The notes beneath the pieces were generated by a model. It did not search any database. It saw only the letters and a program-made list of their open reading frames with translations, and was not told where the DNA came from. A stretch of 64,000 nt of DNA from the NCBI GenBank assembly GCA_965242595.1, contig OZ251464.1, positions 1,488,001 through 1,552,000 of the forward strand, in the 5' to 3' direction. Shown piece after piece: positions 50,764-59,387 of the stretch. Position 1 is the stretch's first letter. The number at the start of each line of letters is the position of its first letter. The stretch comes from SP197 sp965242595 (GTDB lineage: Bacteria > Pseudomonadota > Alphaproteobacteria > SP197). Position numbers and translations under genes: made by a program.

Positions 50764-52140
50764 TCAGAAGAACTCGAGGCCGACGGAGAATAGCTCTTCC
50801 ACCTTGCGGATCAGATTGGCGTTGGTGAACAGCACCACCCGATCGTGGGCCAGGATGCGGGTGTCGCCGCGCGGGACGATCACCTCGCCGGCGCGGATCA
50901 CCGAGCCGATCAGAATGCCCTTGGGCAGATGGATGGCGCCGATATTCCTTCCGGTGACGGCGGAGGTCTCCAGCGCCTCGGCTTCGATGAACTCGCCCGC
51001 GCCCTCGCGCACGCTGTGGACGCCGCGAATGCGCCCGCGCCGGACATGCTGGAGAATGGTGGAGACCGTCGAGCCGCGCGGATCCACCACGGCATCCACC
51101 CCCAGCTGCCCCACCAGCGGCCCGTAGCTGTTGGAGTTCACCAGGGTGATCGCCCAGCCGCAGCCCAGCCGTTTGGCCAGCAGCGAGGAGAGGATGTTCA
51201 CCTCGTCGTCGTTGGTGACGGCCACCACCGTCTCCGTCTGGCCGACATTGGCCTCGTCCAGCAGGGCGCGGTCCAGCGCGTCGCCCAGCAGCACGGTGGT
51301 GCGGGTCAGCTTGGCGGCGGCCGCGTTGGCCTGGCCCGGGTCGAGCTCGATCAGCTTGCAGCGCATGGCCGGGTGGTGGGCCTCCAGCTGACGGGCGATG
51401 AAAAGCCCGATATGGCCGCCGCCGATGACGATCACCCGCCTGGCCTCCGCCTCCTCGTGGCCGAAGGCCGCCATGGCGCGCCCGACATGGTCGCTGTCGG
51501 CGACGAAATAGACCTCGTCGCCGGCCCGCATCTCCGCAGTCGGCGTCGGCACGATCAGCGCATCGTCGCGGACGATGCCGACCACGACGATCTTCAGCTG
51601 CGGGAACAGCTCGGTCAGCTCGCGCAGCGGCGTGTCCAGCACCGGGCAATCGGGCAGGCAGCGCACGGCGATGGCGCGCACCCGGTCGTCGGCCATGGGG
51701 ATGACATCCAGCGCGCCCGGCACATCCAGGCGGCGAACGATGGCCCGGCCCACCTCCACCTCCGGCGAGATGACGACATCGATGGGCAGATGGTCGCGGC
51801 TGAACAGGTTGCGCCAGGCCGGCTCCAGATAGGCTTGGTGGCGCACCCTGGCGATCTTGGTGGGCACGTTGAAGATGGAATGGGCCACCTGGCAGGCGAT
51901 CATGTTGACCTCGTCGGCATGGGTGACGGCGATCAGCATGTCGGCGTCCTCGGCCCCGGCCTCGGCCAGCACCGGCGGCAGCGCGGCCAGCCCGGCCAGC
52001 CCCTTCACGTCGATGGTTTCGGTGACGCGGCGCACCCGCTCCCGGTCCATGTCGATCACGGTCACGTCGTTGCCCTCGCTCGCCAACTGGCGGGCGATGT
52101 TGAAGCCGACCTGGCCCGCGCCGCAGACGACGACCCGCAC
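50764..52140 (-). CDS. trkA: Trk potassium uptake system regulatory protein TrkA
   Basis: A 458-residue cytosolic ring-forming subunit with two tandem RCK (Rossmann NAD/ADP) domains. The first GxGxxG is CGAGQVGFNIARQL and the second is IGGGHIGLFIARQL; each is followed by a TrkA-C domain. NAD(H) and ATP binding gate the membrane subunit TrkH, which is not in the window. GTG at 52140 is the start. It follows ntrX by ten bases, and so is probably in the ntrY-ntrX transcript. Confidence 0.93.
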   Translation of the reverse strand: MRVVVCGAGQVGFNIARQLASEGNDVTVIDMDRERVRRVTETIDVKGLAGLAALPPVLAEAGAEDADMLIAVTHADEVNMIACQVAHSIFNVPTKIARVRHQAYLEPAWRNLFSRDHLPIDVVISPEVEVGRAIVRRLDVPGALDVIPMADDRVRAIAVRCLPDCPVLDTPLRELTELFPQLKIVVVGIVRDDALIVPTPTAEMRAGDEVYFVADSDHVGRAMAAFGHEEAEARRVIVIGGGHIGLFIARQLEAHHPAMRCKLIELDPGQANAAAAKLTRTTVLLGDALDRALLDEANVGQTETVVAVTNDDEVNILSSLLAKRLGCGWAITLVNSNSYGPLVGQLGVDAVVDPRGSTVSTILQHVRRGRIRGVHSVREGAGEFIEAEALETSAVTGRNIGAIHLPKGILIGSVIRAGEVIVPRGDTRILAHDRVVLFTNANLIRKVEELFSVGLEFF

Positions 52141-52150
52141 CCCGCCCTCC

Positions 52151-53560
52151 CTACACGCCCGGCAGCCCGGCGCCCGGGCGCGCGTCCTCTTCCATCCCCA
52201 GCGCCCTCAGCTTGCGATAGAGCGTCGAGCGCTCCATGCCGACGAAGGCGGCGGTGCGCGAGATGTTGCCGCCGAAGCGGCGCAGCTGCGAGGCGAGATA
52301 GCGCCGCTCGAAGGCTTCGCGCGCCTCCCGCAGCGGCATGGCGACGATCCCGGCGCCGTCGCTGGGCGCCAGCGGCCCCTTGCCCACCAGCTCCGGCGGC
52401 AGCATGGCGGCGGTGACCGGAACAGCGCCATCGCCCGGCGACATGATCAGCAGCCAGTCGATCAGGTTGCGCAGCTGGCGCACATTGCCGGGCCAGTCGG
52501 CCGCCTCGATCGCCGCCAGGGCGTCGTCGGCCAGGCGGCGCGCCACCAGGCCCTGCTGGCTGGCCGCGCGGCGGACGAAATGGCGGCACAGCGGGGCGAT
52601 GTCGTCGCGCCGCTCGGCCAGCGGCGGCACCCGCAGCGGCACCACATTCAGGCGATAGAACAGGTCTTCGCGAAAGCTGCCGGCGGCGATGCCGTCTTTC
52701 AGGGCGCGGTTGGCGGTGGCGATCACGCGCACATCCACCTCTACCGGCACCGTCCCGCCCACGCGCAAAAAGGTCTGATCCTGCAGGGCGCGCAGGATCT
52801 TGCCCTGGGTCTGAAGCGGCATGTCGGCGACATTGTCCAGCAGCAGGGTGCCGCCATGGGCGCGCTCGAACAGGCCGACGGCCCCGGCCGGCTGCGAGCT
52901 CACCGCCCCCCGCTCGGCGCCGAACAACTCCAGCTCGATCCGCTCCGGCGCCATGGTGGCGGCGTTGATCGCCACAAAGGGGCCGGCGGCGCGCTGGGAA
53001 AGCCGGTGCAGATGGCGCGCCACCACCTCCTTGCCGGCCCCGGCCGGGCCGGTGATCAGCACCCGGCTTTCCGTCGGCGCCACCCGCTTCACCGCCGTCA
53101 GCAGCTGGGCCATGGCGGCAGAATGGCCGATCAGCTCGTCCTCGATCGGCGTCTTTTCCTTCAGCTCCTCGTTTTCGCGCTGCAACAGCGCCGCCTTCAT
53201 CGCCCGCCGGGCCACCAGCAGCAGGCGGTCGGCCTCGAACGGCTTTTCGATGAAATCGTAGGCGCCGATCCTGATGGCATCCACTGCGGTCTGGATGGTG
53301 CCGTGGCCGCTGATCATCACCACCGGCATGCGCGGGCGCTCGCTCACGAACCGCTTCAGCAGCGCCATGCCGTCGCCGCCGCCGCCTTTCAGCCAGATGT
53401 CCAGCAGCACCAGGGAAGGCGTGCGCGCATGCACCGCCGCCGCCGCCTCCCTGGCCCCGGCGGCCATGCGCACGGCAAAGCGCTCGTCTTCCAGGATGCC
53501 GGCCACCTGCGCCCTGATGTCGGCCTCGTCGTCCACGATCAGGATTTCGTCGCGCCTCAT
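52151..53560 (-). CDS. ntrX: Sigma-54-type response regulator NtrX
   Basis: A 469-residue regulator partnered with NtrY. The receiver domain (1-120) has LIVDDEADIR, phospho-acceptor Asp54 and Lys106 in IEKPF. The AAA+ domain has Walker A GPAGAGKEV (171-179). At the GAFTGA position the sequence reads GAVSSQPAGAVG, and Walker B is LLLDN (239-243), with Asn243 where Glu is usual. The C-terminal ISRTAAFVGMERSTLYRKLRALG is a Fis-type helix-turn-helix. Family NtrX proteins often lack a true GAFTGA and may regulate sigma-70 promoters. ATP hydrolysis may be impaired here (inference). Confidence 0.9.
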   Translation of the reverse strand: MRRDEILIVDDEADIRAQVAGILEDERFAVRMAAGAREAAAAVHARTPSLVLLDIWLKGGGGDGMALLKRFVSERPRMPVVMISGHGTIQTAVDAIRIGAYDFIEKPFEADRLLLVARRAMKAALLQRENEELKEKTPIEDELIGHSAAMAQLLTAVKRVAPTESRVLITGPAGAGKEVVARHLHRLSQRAAGPFVAINAATMAPERIELELFGAERGAVSSQPAGAVGLFERAHGGTLLLDNVADMPLQTQGKILRALQDQTFLRVGGTVPVEVDVRVIATANRALKDGIAAGSFREDLFYRLNVVPLRVPPLAERRDDIAPLCRHFVRRAASQQGLVARRLADDALAAIEAADWPGNVRQLRNLIDWLLIMSPGDGAVPVTAAMLPPELVGKGPLAPSDGAGIVAMPLREAREAFERRYLASQLRRFGGNISRTAAFVGMERSTLYRKLRALGMEEDARPGAGLPGV

Positions 53561-55779
53561 CGCTCTCCCTCCCCCTCCCGCTCCCCCTCCCCGCCGGGCG
53601 CGGCCAGCGGCAGGCTGAGCGTGGCGCACGCCCCGCCCTCCTCGCCGGCGGCCAGATGCAGGCGCCCGCCATGGTCGTCCACGATGCGCCGGGCGATGGC
53701 CAGGCCCAGCCCGGTTCCCTTGTGGCGATGGGTCACATAGGGTTCGAACAGAGTCTCGCTCGGCACCTGGGGCAACCCGCAGCCATTGTCCAGGATGCGA
53801 ACGATACAATGCCTGCCCCGTTCGGCAACCGTGACGCGCACGCGCCCCCCTTCCCCGCCCGTGGCGGCGATGGCCTCGACCGCGTTCTTCACCAGGTTGC
53901 CCAGCACCTGGGCGATCTGGCGCCGGTCGCACAGCAGCAGCGGGTGGCGGGCGGGATAGCTGCGCTCGAAGGCGATGACGGAATGGGCCATCTCGTGGAG
54001 CGCCAGGGCGCCCTCCACCAGCGCCACCGCATCCTCGCGGGCCAGTTCGGGCGCCGGCAGGCGGGCGAAATCCGAAAAGGCATCGACGATGTGGCGCAGA
54101 TCGTCCACCTGGCGCACGATGGTGTCGGTGCAGGCCTCGAACACCTCCGGCGCGGCGTCGATGCGGGCGATCTGGGGCAGATAGCGGCGCTTGAGGCGTT
54201 CGGCGGAAAGCTGGATGGGGGTCAGCGGGTTCTTGATCTCGTGCGAGATGCGCCTTGCCACATCGCTCCAGGCCGCCTTGCGCTGGGCCGCCACCAGCGG
54301 CGTCACATCGTCGAAGGTGACGACATAGCCGCCCACCCCGTGGCTTCCCTCCCGCTCGGAGGCGATGCGGACCATCAGGCTGGTGACATGGCCGTCCCTC
54401 ACCAGCTCCACATTGCCGGCCGCGCGGTAAGAAGGCCCCGCCATGGCCTGGCCCAGCAGCGCGCCCAGCTCGGGCACGGCGGCGTCCAGCCTCTGGCCCA
54501 CCAGGGCGCGGCGCGAACGGCCCAGCAGCGCCAGGGCGCGGCGGTTGGGCAACTCCACCACGCCGGCATCGTTCAGCCCGACCACGCCGGCGCTGACGCC
54601 CGAGAGCACCGATTCGGTGAAGCGGCGGCGGGTGTCCAGCTGACGGTTGGCGTCCACCAGGGCGCGGCGCTGGCGGTCCAGCTGGCCGGTCATGCGGTTG
54701 AAGGCGCGGGAAAGCGCCGTCAGCTCGTCGCGGTCGTCGCCATCGTCAACCCGGGCCGAAAGGTCGCCCCCCCGCACCCGCTCGGTCGCATCCGCCAGCG
54801 CCGCCACCGGCGCCACCAGGCGCTGGGCGAATTGCAGGGCGAACCACACCGCCGCGAACAGCAACAGCAGCGCCGCCAGCACATAAACCAGCGCAAAGGC
54901 GATCTGCAGGTCGCCGCGCCGCCCTTCCAGGGCCTGGAATTCCTCCACCGCGCCCGCCACCCGCCGGCTGTGGCCGATCGCCACCGGGTCCACCAGCCGC
55001 CCCACGATCAGATAGCTGTCGGGGGCGCTTTGCAGGCGCACCAGCGCCCGCACCCGGTCGCCGCCCTGGGCGGTCAGCATCTGCACCCGGTCGGGGCGGG
55101 CCTGCAGCAGCACCGTCTGCGGCAGCAGCTCCAGCGACAGCGCCAGCGAGAAGCTGAGCTGGGTCTGCCCCAGCACCTGGCCGTCGCCGCGAAACACCAG
55201 CGCCTCGGAGAATTCGCGCAGCGCCGCCTGGGCCTCCAGAGTGCGGTTCAGATTGCCCTCGGCGGCCAGCAGCGCCGGCCCGGCCCGGTCCAGATCACCG
55301 GCCATGGCCAGAACATGGGCGCGCATGTTGGAGGCGTGCTCGTTGACATAGGCCTGGGCCACTTCGGCCGAGCGGGAAAGGGCGGTGCGTACCCGCTCGC
55401 TGAACCACGCCTCCACCCCCAGGGTGAAGAACAGGGCCGAAGAGATGCCCACCAGGATGGCGGGCAGAATGGCCGCCAGGCTGAAGGCCGCCACCAGGCG
55501 CATCTGCAGGCGCGAGGCGGCCAGGCCGCGCCGGCGCGAGGCCCACAGCGCCAGCAGATGGCGCGCCACCACCGCGCCCAGCCCCAGCAGCAGCGCCAGA
55601 TCGACATAAAGCAGAACGATGATCGTTTCGGTATCGGGGCCATAGGGGCCGGAACGGGTCAGCGCGCCATAGGTGGCAACGCCGGAGGCGCCGGCGGCCA
55701 GCGTCAGCAGCAGGGCGAATTTGCGGCTCACTCCCTGGCGGCGCAGCCATGGCCGCAGGCCGGCCGGCATGGCGATCAT
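53557..55779 (-). CDS. ntrY: Sensor histidine kinase NtrY
   Basis: A 740-residue membrane kinase. Transmembrane helices at about 21-40, 52-73, 95-120 and 293-317 flank a periplasmic sensor region. A HAMP domain follows at about 320-375, then a PAS domain, then the kinase core: phospho-His513 in ISHEIKNPLTPIQ, N-box NLVKNAVEAI, G1 DNGCGL and G2 GTGLGLAIARRI. The C-terminal end is acidic, with several GEGER repeats. It phosphorylates NtrX, encoded four bases overlapping. Start at 55779 overlaps the CcsA-like stop. Confidence 0.92.
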   Translation of the reverse strand: MIAMPAGLRPWLRRQGVSRKFALLLTLAAGASGVATYGALTRSGPYGPDTETIIVLLYVDLALLLGLGAVVARHLLALWASRRRGLAASRLQMRLVAAFSLAAILPAILVGISSALFFTLGVEAWFSERVRTALSRSAEVAQAYVNEHASNMRAHVLAMAGDLDRAGPALLAAEGNLNRTLEAQAALREFSEALVFRGDGQVLGQTQLSFSLALSLELLPQTVLLQARPDRVQMLTAQGGDRVRALVRLQSAPDSYLIVGRLVDPVAIGHSRRVAGAVEEFQALEGRRGDLQIAFALVYVLAALLLLFAAVWFALQFAQRLVAPVAALADATERVRGGDLSARVDDGDDRDELTALSRAFNRMTGQLDRQRRALVDANRQLDTRRRFTESVLSGVSAGVVGLNDAGVVELPNRRALALLGRSRRALVGQRLDAAVPELGALLGQAMAGPSYRAAGNVELVRDGHVTSLMVRIASEREGSHGVGGYVVTFDDVTPLVAAQRKAAWSDVARRISHEIKNPLTPIQLSAERLKRRYLPQIARIDAAPEVFEACTDTIVRQVDDLRHIVDAFSDFARLPAPELAREDAVALVEGALALHEMAHSVIAFERSYPARHPLLLCDRRQIAQVLGNLVKNAVEAIAATGGEGGRVRVTVAERGRHCIVRILDNGCGLPQVPSETLFEPYVTHRHKGTGLGLAIARRIVDDHGGRLHLAAGEEGGACATLSLPLAAPGGEGEREGEGER

Positions 55780-56585
55780 GCGCCGATCAGCACGTCGGTG
55801 ACGAATTTCACGCCCGGCCAGGCCAGCGTCATCAGCAGCCAGCCGGCCAGGGCCAGATGGGCCGCCTGGCGCCCGCGCATGCCCCGCCAGCGCCGCGCCG
55901 CCAGCAGAGCGGCGATGGTGGCGAAGGCGGCCAGCGTCAGCACGGTCTTGTGGTCGAAGGCCAGCAGCGCCGCCTCGCCGCCATGGCGGGCGGCCATGCC
56001 GGTGGCGATGTTGGCGGCCAGCGCCGCCCAGCCCGCCGCCAGCAGCCGGTATTCCATCCGCTCGGAATCGGCCAGCGATGGCAGCAGCCGCGCCAGCCTG
56101 GCGGGGCGGCGCCGCTTCAGCGCCCGTTCCTGGCACATGGCCGCCACGCCGGCCACCGCCGCCAGCGTCACCAGCGCATAGGCCAGCAGCGCCAGCGCGA
56201 CATGAAGCGCAAACCAGGGCAGCGCAAACCAGGCCCCCGCCGCCGTCCCGCCCAGGGCCGGCGCCCCGCCCCAGACGCCCGCCGCCAACGCCAGCGCCAG
56301 CAGATAGGGCGCCAGCAGCGGCCCCAGCCGCCACAGCTCGGCCACCAGGCAGGAAAGCGCCAGGAAGGCCGCCAGGGCGCTGGCAACCGCCAGCCACAGG
56401 GCGGTGCCGAAGGCGGGGTTCCAGGCCGGCTGCAGCTGCGCCACCGCCCAGCCCGCCGCCACCAGGGCGGCCAGGGCAAAGGCGGGCCAGAACGCCCAGT
56501 TCCGCCCCCTGCCATCGCCGCACCAGGCCGCCAGGCAGGCGGGAAGCAGGGCGGCCGCCGCCGCCAGGTGAAGCGCGACGGTCAT
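55776..56585 (-). CDS. CcsA/YpjD-like cytochrome c assembly family membrane protein
   Basis: A 269-residue polytopic membrane protein. The HVALALLAYALVTLAAVAGVAAMCQERALKRR helix with the following DHKTVLTLAAFATIAALLAARRWRGMRGRQ matches the CcsA (CycK-like) and YpjD family, which handles heme during cytochrome c assembly. Putative heme-ligand histidines are His173-type in WFALHVAL and the later DHKT. A WWD motif is not evident, so it is closer to YpjD than to true CcsA. The ATG at 56585 follows a CGGCGCCCTGCG region with no strong site. It stands where dusB-ntrBC usually lie in related clusters. Confidence 0.75.
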   Translation of the reverse strand: MTVALHLAAAAALLPACLAAWCGDGRGRNWAFWPAFALAALVAAGWAVAQLQPAWNPAFGTALWLAVASALAAFLALSCLVAELWRLGPLLAPYLLALALAAGVWGGAPALGGTAAGAWFALPWFALHVALALLAYALVTLAAVAGVAAMCQERALKRRRPARLARLLPSLADSERMEYRLLAAGWAALAANIATGMAARHGGEAALLAFDHKTVLTLAAFATIAALLAARRWRGMRGRQAAHLALAGWLLMTLAWPGVKFVTDVLIGA

Positions 56586-56732
56586 CGCAGGGCGGCGCCG
56601 GCCGTGGCGGGTGGCGTGGTGGGGGCGGTCATGGCGATCTCCTGTCGCGATGGCCCTATCCTGGCCTTTTCCCGCCTTCCAGGCAAAGGGCGAAGGCCAC
56701 GGGCAGCGGCGGGCCATCGACGCCCCTCGCCT

Positions 56733-56751
56733 GCCGCCGTAAGCTGGCGGC
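56733..56751. repeat. GC hairpin in the ispDF leader
   Basis: GCCGCC (56733-56738) and GGCGGC (56746-56751) enclose a seven-base loop, 19 bases before the ispDF start. It may be a leader stem; there is no evidence of a riboswitch. The remaining divergent gap (about 185 bases) shows no clear promoter. Confidence 0.3.
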
Positions 56752-56770
56752 GGATACGCTGGCAGAGGGG

Positions 56771-57970
56771 ATGGACGAGATCGCCGTGGTGGTGGCCGCC
56801 GGTGGGCGGGGCAGCCGGGCCGGGGGCGGCCTGCCCAAGCAATATCGCCCCCTGGCGGGGCGCCCCCTGCTGGCCTGGACCCTGGAAAGCCTGGCCGCCG
56901 CCGGCGGGCTGGGGCCCTTGCAGGTGGTCTGCGCCCCCGAACGGCAGGATATCTGCGCCGCCGCCCTGGCCGGGCGCGACCTGCCGGTGCCAGTGGCGGG
57001 CGGGGAGAGCCGGCAGCGATCGGTTTTGTGCGGGCTGCGCGCCCTGGCCTCCTCGCCGCCGCGCCATGTCATGATCCACGACGCCGCCCGCCCCTTCGTC
57101 GCCCCGACCCTGATCGCCCGCCTGCGCCAGGCCCTGGCCCAGGGCGCCGTCGCCGCCATCCCCGTGCTGCCGGTTGCCGATGCCCTGAAGCGCTGCCGGG
57201 GTGGCAAAGCGGTCGCCTCGCTGGAGCGGCACGGCGTAGCGCGCGCCCAGACCCCCCAGGCGTTCGACTTCGCCGCCATCCTGGCCGCCCACGAACGCCA
57301 CGCCGGCAGCGACCTCGACGACGATGCCGCCATTGCCGCCGCGGCCGGAATGGAGGTGCACACCGTGGCCGGCGACGAAGACAACCTGAAGATCACCACC
57401 GCCGCCGACCTGCGCCGTGCCGCCCTGCGCCTGGAGTGGCCGAAGCGGGGCGAGATGCACGAAATGCGTGTCGGCACCGGTTTCGATGTCCACGCCTTCG
57501 CGCCGGGCGATCATGTCATGCTGTGCGGCGTCAGAATCGCGCACCATGCCGGCCTGGCGGGCCACAGCGACGCCGATGTCGGCCTTCACGCCCTGGTGGA
57601 CGCTATGCTGGGGGCGCTGGGCGAAGGCGATCTGGGGCGCCTCGCGCCCCCCGGCGATCCCGCTTGGCGCGGGCGCGATTCCGCCGACCTTCTGTCCGCC
57701 GCCGGCAACATCGCCGCCCGGCGGCGGGCGCGGCTGGTCCATGCCGACATCACCCTGATCTGCCAGCGCCCGCGCCTGGCGCCCCATCAGGACGCCATGC
57801 GCGCGAGGGTTGCCGGCTTGCTGGCGGTGGAACGGTCGCGGGTCAATGTCAAGGCCACCTCCAGCGACGGCCTGGGCTTCACCGGGCGCGGCGAAGGCAT
57901 CGCCGCCCAGGCGGCGGTGACGATGGCAATCCCGCCCGAGATGGCGGCCACCATGCCGGAGATGCCGTGA
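56771..57970 (+). CDS. ispDF: Bifunctional MEP cytidylyltransferase / MECDP synthase
   Basis: A 399-residue fusion of IspD and IspF in the MEP isoprenoid pathway. The IspD part (1 to about 225) has VVVAAGGRGSRAGGGLPKQYRPLAGRPLL and HDAARPFV, ending with the IspD-like DLKITTAADL region. The IspF part opens VGTGFDVHAFAPGDHVMLCGV with the zinc ligands (DxH), then HSDADVGLHALVDAMLGAL and a C-terminal VNVKATSSDGLGFTGRGEGIAAQA. IspDF fusions are frequent in Alphaproteobacteria. ATG at 56771 has AGAGGGG upstream. Confidence 0.95.
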   Translation: MDEIAVVVAAGGRGSRAGGGLPKQYRPLAGRPLLAWTLESLAAAGGLGPLQVVCAPERQDICAAALAGRDLPVPVAGGESRQRSVLCGLRALASSPPRHVMIHDAARPFVAPTLIARLRQALAQGAVAAIPVLPVADALKRCRGGKAVASLERHGVARAQTPQAFDFAAILAAHERHAGSDLDDDAAIAAAAGMEVHTVAGDEDNLKITTAADLRRAALRLEWPKRGEMHEMRVGTGFDVHAFAPGDHVMLCGVRIAHHAGLAGHSDADVGLHALVDAMLGALGEGDLGRLAPPGDPAWRGRDSADLLSAAGNIAARRRARLVHADITLICQRPRLAPHQDAMRARVAGLLAVERSRVNVKATSSDGLGFTGRGEGIAAQAAVTMAIPPEMAATMPEMP

Positions 57971-58401
57971 ACGCCGGCCCAAGGCGTCGTCCCGGCCTCG
58001 CCGGCGGCACCGATGGCAACCTGTGGCGGCAGCGGCCTGCCGCGCTTGGCCTCGGACATTTGGGCTTCAGTGCCCGGCATCGCCTTGCTGTGGCGGGCCA
58101 GTTCCTGGGCGCGGCTGGTGCGGGCGGCGGGCCGGTTCGCGCCGGGGTGGCCAGCCGTCGCCCGGCTGCCGGCGCCCTCCCCGCCCGATGGCGCGCCGGA
58201 TCGTCCCGCCATCGCGACCGGCCAGGTGGCGGGCCAGCCGGTTGCGCTGGCGCTGTGAGGCGCGGCCTTTGTGCTGGCCTGCTCGCCATCTGGAAGCCGT
58301 GGTTGGCAGGAATGCTGGGACGGCACCTGCCGGGCGCGCCGGGTATGATGGCCGCAGGCCTGGCGGCGGGCATCGTGGCGGGCGGGCTGGGCGATGGGTG
58401 A
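57967..58401 (+). pseudogene. pgpA: Decayed phosphatidylglycerophosphatase A
   Basis: Between ispDF and cinA, the usual place of pgpA, PgpA-like sequence persists in two frames. In the frame read at 58013-58258: MATCGGSGLPRLASDIWAS aligns with the ATGFGSGLLPKAPGTWGS region, then TGQVAGQPVALAL aligns with IDEVAGQWIAL, followed by an in-frame TGA. After a shift, 58276-58401 reads LLAIWKPWLAGMLGRHLPGAPGMMAAGLAAGI. This aligns with FDIWKPWPIRWFDR...GVMIDDIVAG. The catalytic acids (IDE, FD, DR, DD) are all replaced. A GTG at 57967 overlaps the ispDF stop and gives a single open frame of 144 codons, but its first half is out of register. PG phosphate dephosphorylation must then come from another enzyme. 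Confidence 0.75.
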
Positions 58402-58915
58402 CGCTGGCCTGTTCGACGGTGCCGTCCTGGCCCGGGCCGCCCGGCTGCTGGCGGCCTGCCGCGCCCAGGGGTGGCGGCTGGCAACGGCCGAATCCTGCAC
58501 CGGCGGCCTGGTCGCCGCCGCGCTGACCGCCATCGCCGGCGCCTCCGACGTCTTCGTCTGCGCCTTCGTGGCCTATGACAACGATGCCAAGGTGGAGATG
58601 CTGGGCGTGGATGCGGCCCTGATCCGCCGCCATGGCGCGGTGAGCGAAGAGGTGGCGCGCGCCATGGCGGAAGGCGCGCTGCAACGGCGCGCGGACCGCA
58701 TCGCCATCGCCGTCACCGGTATCGCCGGGCCGGGCGGCACCGGGCCGGGCGGCGCTGGGGCGGGCAAGCCGGCCGGGCTGGTGCATATCGCCGCCGCCCG
58801 CCCGGGCGCCACGCTGCATCGCATGTGCCGCTATGGCGATATCGGGCGCGGCGCCGTGCGCATGGCCGCCGTGGCCGATGCCCTCGACCTGGCGCTGGCC
58901 CTGGCCGAAGGCTGA
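58394..58915 (+). CDS. cinA: CinA-family protein (nicotinamide-nucleotide amidase domain, PncC)
   Basis: A 173-residue stand-alone CinA C-terminal domain. LATAESCTGGLVAAALTAI holds the catalytic Ser/Cys region, and VAYDNDAKVEMLGVDAALI, AVTGIAGPGGTGPGGAGAGKPAGLVHIA the second half. It deamidates NMN to nicotinic acid mononucleotide in the pyridine nucleotide cycle. A Gly-rich insertion lengthens the GPGG loop. The start overlaps the end of the pgpA remnant by eight bases. Confidence 0.93.
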   Translation: MGDAGLFDGAVLARAARLLAACRAQGWRLATAESCTGGLVAAALTAIAGASDVFVCAFVAYDNDAKVEMLGVDAALIRRHGAVSEEVARAMAEGALQRRADRIAIAVTGIAGPGGTGPGGAGAGKPAGLVHIAAARPGATLHRMCRYGDIGRGAVRMAAVADALDLALALAEG

Positions 58916-58919
58916 GCGT

Positions 58920-59387
58920 CTAGGCCGCGTTTTCCCGTTGCGGCCCGGCGCCTTCCGGCAGGCCGTAGAGGACGCCGGCGCGGGCCTGGAAGGCGCCGAC
59001 CATGCGCTGCGCCGCCTGGTGGAACAACGGCTCTGCCACCCGCCGCAGCAGGGGCGAGCGGAAGGCGAAATCGATCGCGAAATCCACCTCGCAGCCGCCG
59101 TTGCGGGGCAGGAACAGCCAGCGATTGCTCATGTGCCGGAACGGGCCGGCGATGTGGACCGCATCGATCCGCCGTTCGGGCGTGACGCTGACCTGGGAGG
59201 TGAAGGTTTCGCGGAAGAGCCTGAAGCCCACCTGGAGATCGGCCTGGAAGGCCAAGCCCCGGCGCTGCCGGATGCGCGCCGCCACGCACCAGGGGAGGAA
59301 TTCGGGATAACGCCCCACATCGGCCACCAGGGCGCACAGCTGGCGGGCGCTCCAGGGCAGCTCCCGGCATTCGCGATGGCTGGGCAT
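58920..59387 (-). CDS. RatA/Coq10-family START-like protein
   Basis: A 155-residue single-domain protein of the START-like (polyketide cyclase) superfamily. RQLCALVADVGRYPEFLPWCVAARI is the family opening and VDFAIDFAFRSPLLRRVAEPLF the closing. Coq10 in eukaryotes and many alphaproteobacterial neighbours of lipA bind ubiquinone for respiration; E. coli RatA instead inhibits ribosome association. The role here is more likely ubiquinone-related (inference). It overlaps lipA by one base (TGATG), convergent with cinA. Confidence 0.85.
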   Translation of the reverse strand: MPSHRECRELPWSARQLCALVADVGRYPEFLPWCVAARIRQRRGLAFQADLQVGFRLFRETFTSQVSVTPERRIDAVHIAGPFRHMSNRWLFLPRNGGCEVDFAIDFAFRSPLLRRVAEPLFHQAAQRMVGAFQARAGVLYGLPEGAGPQRENAA

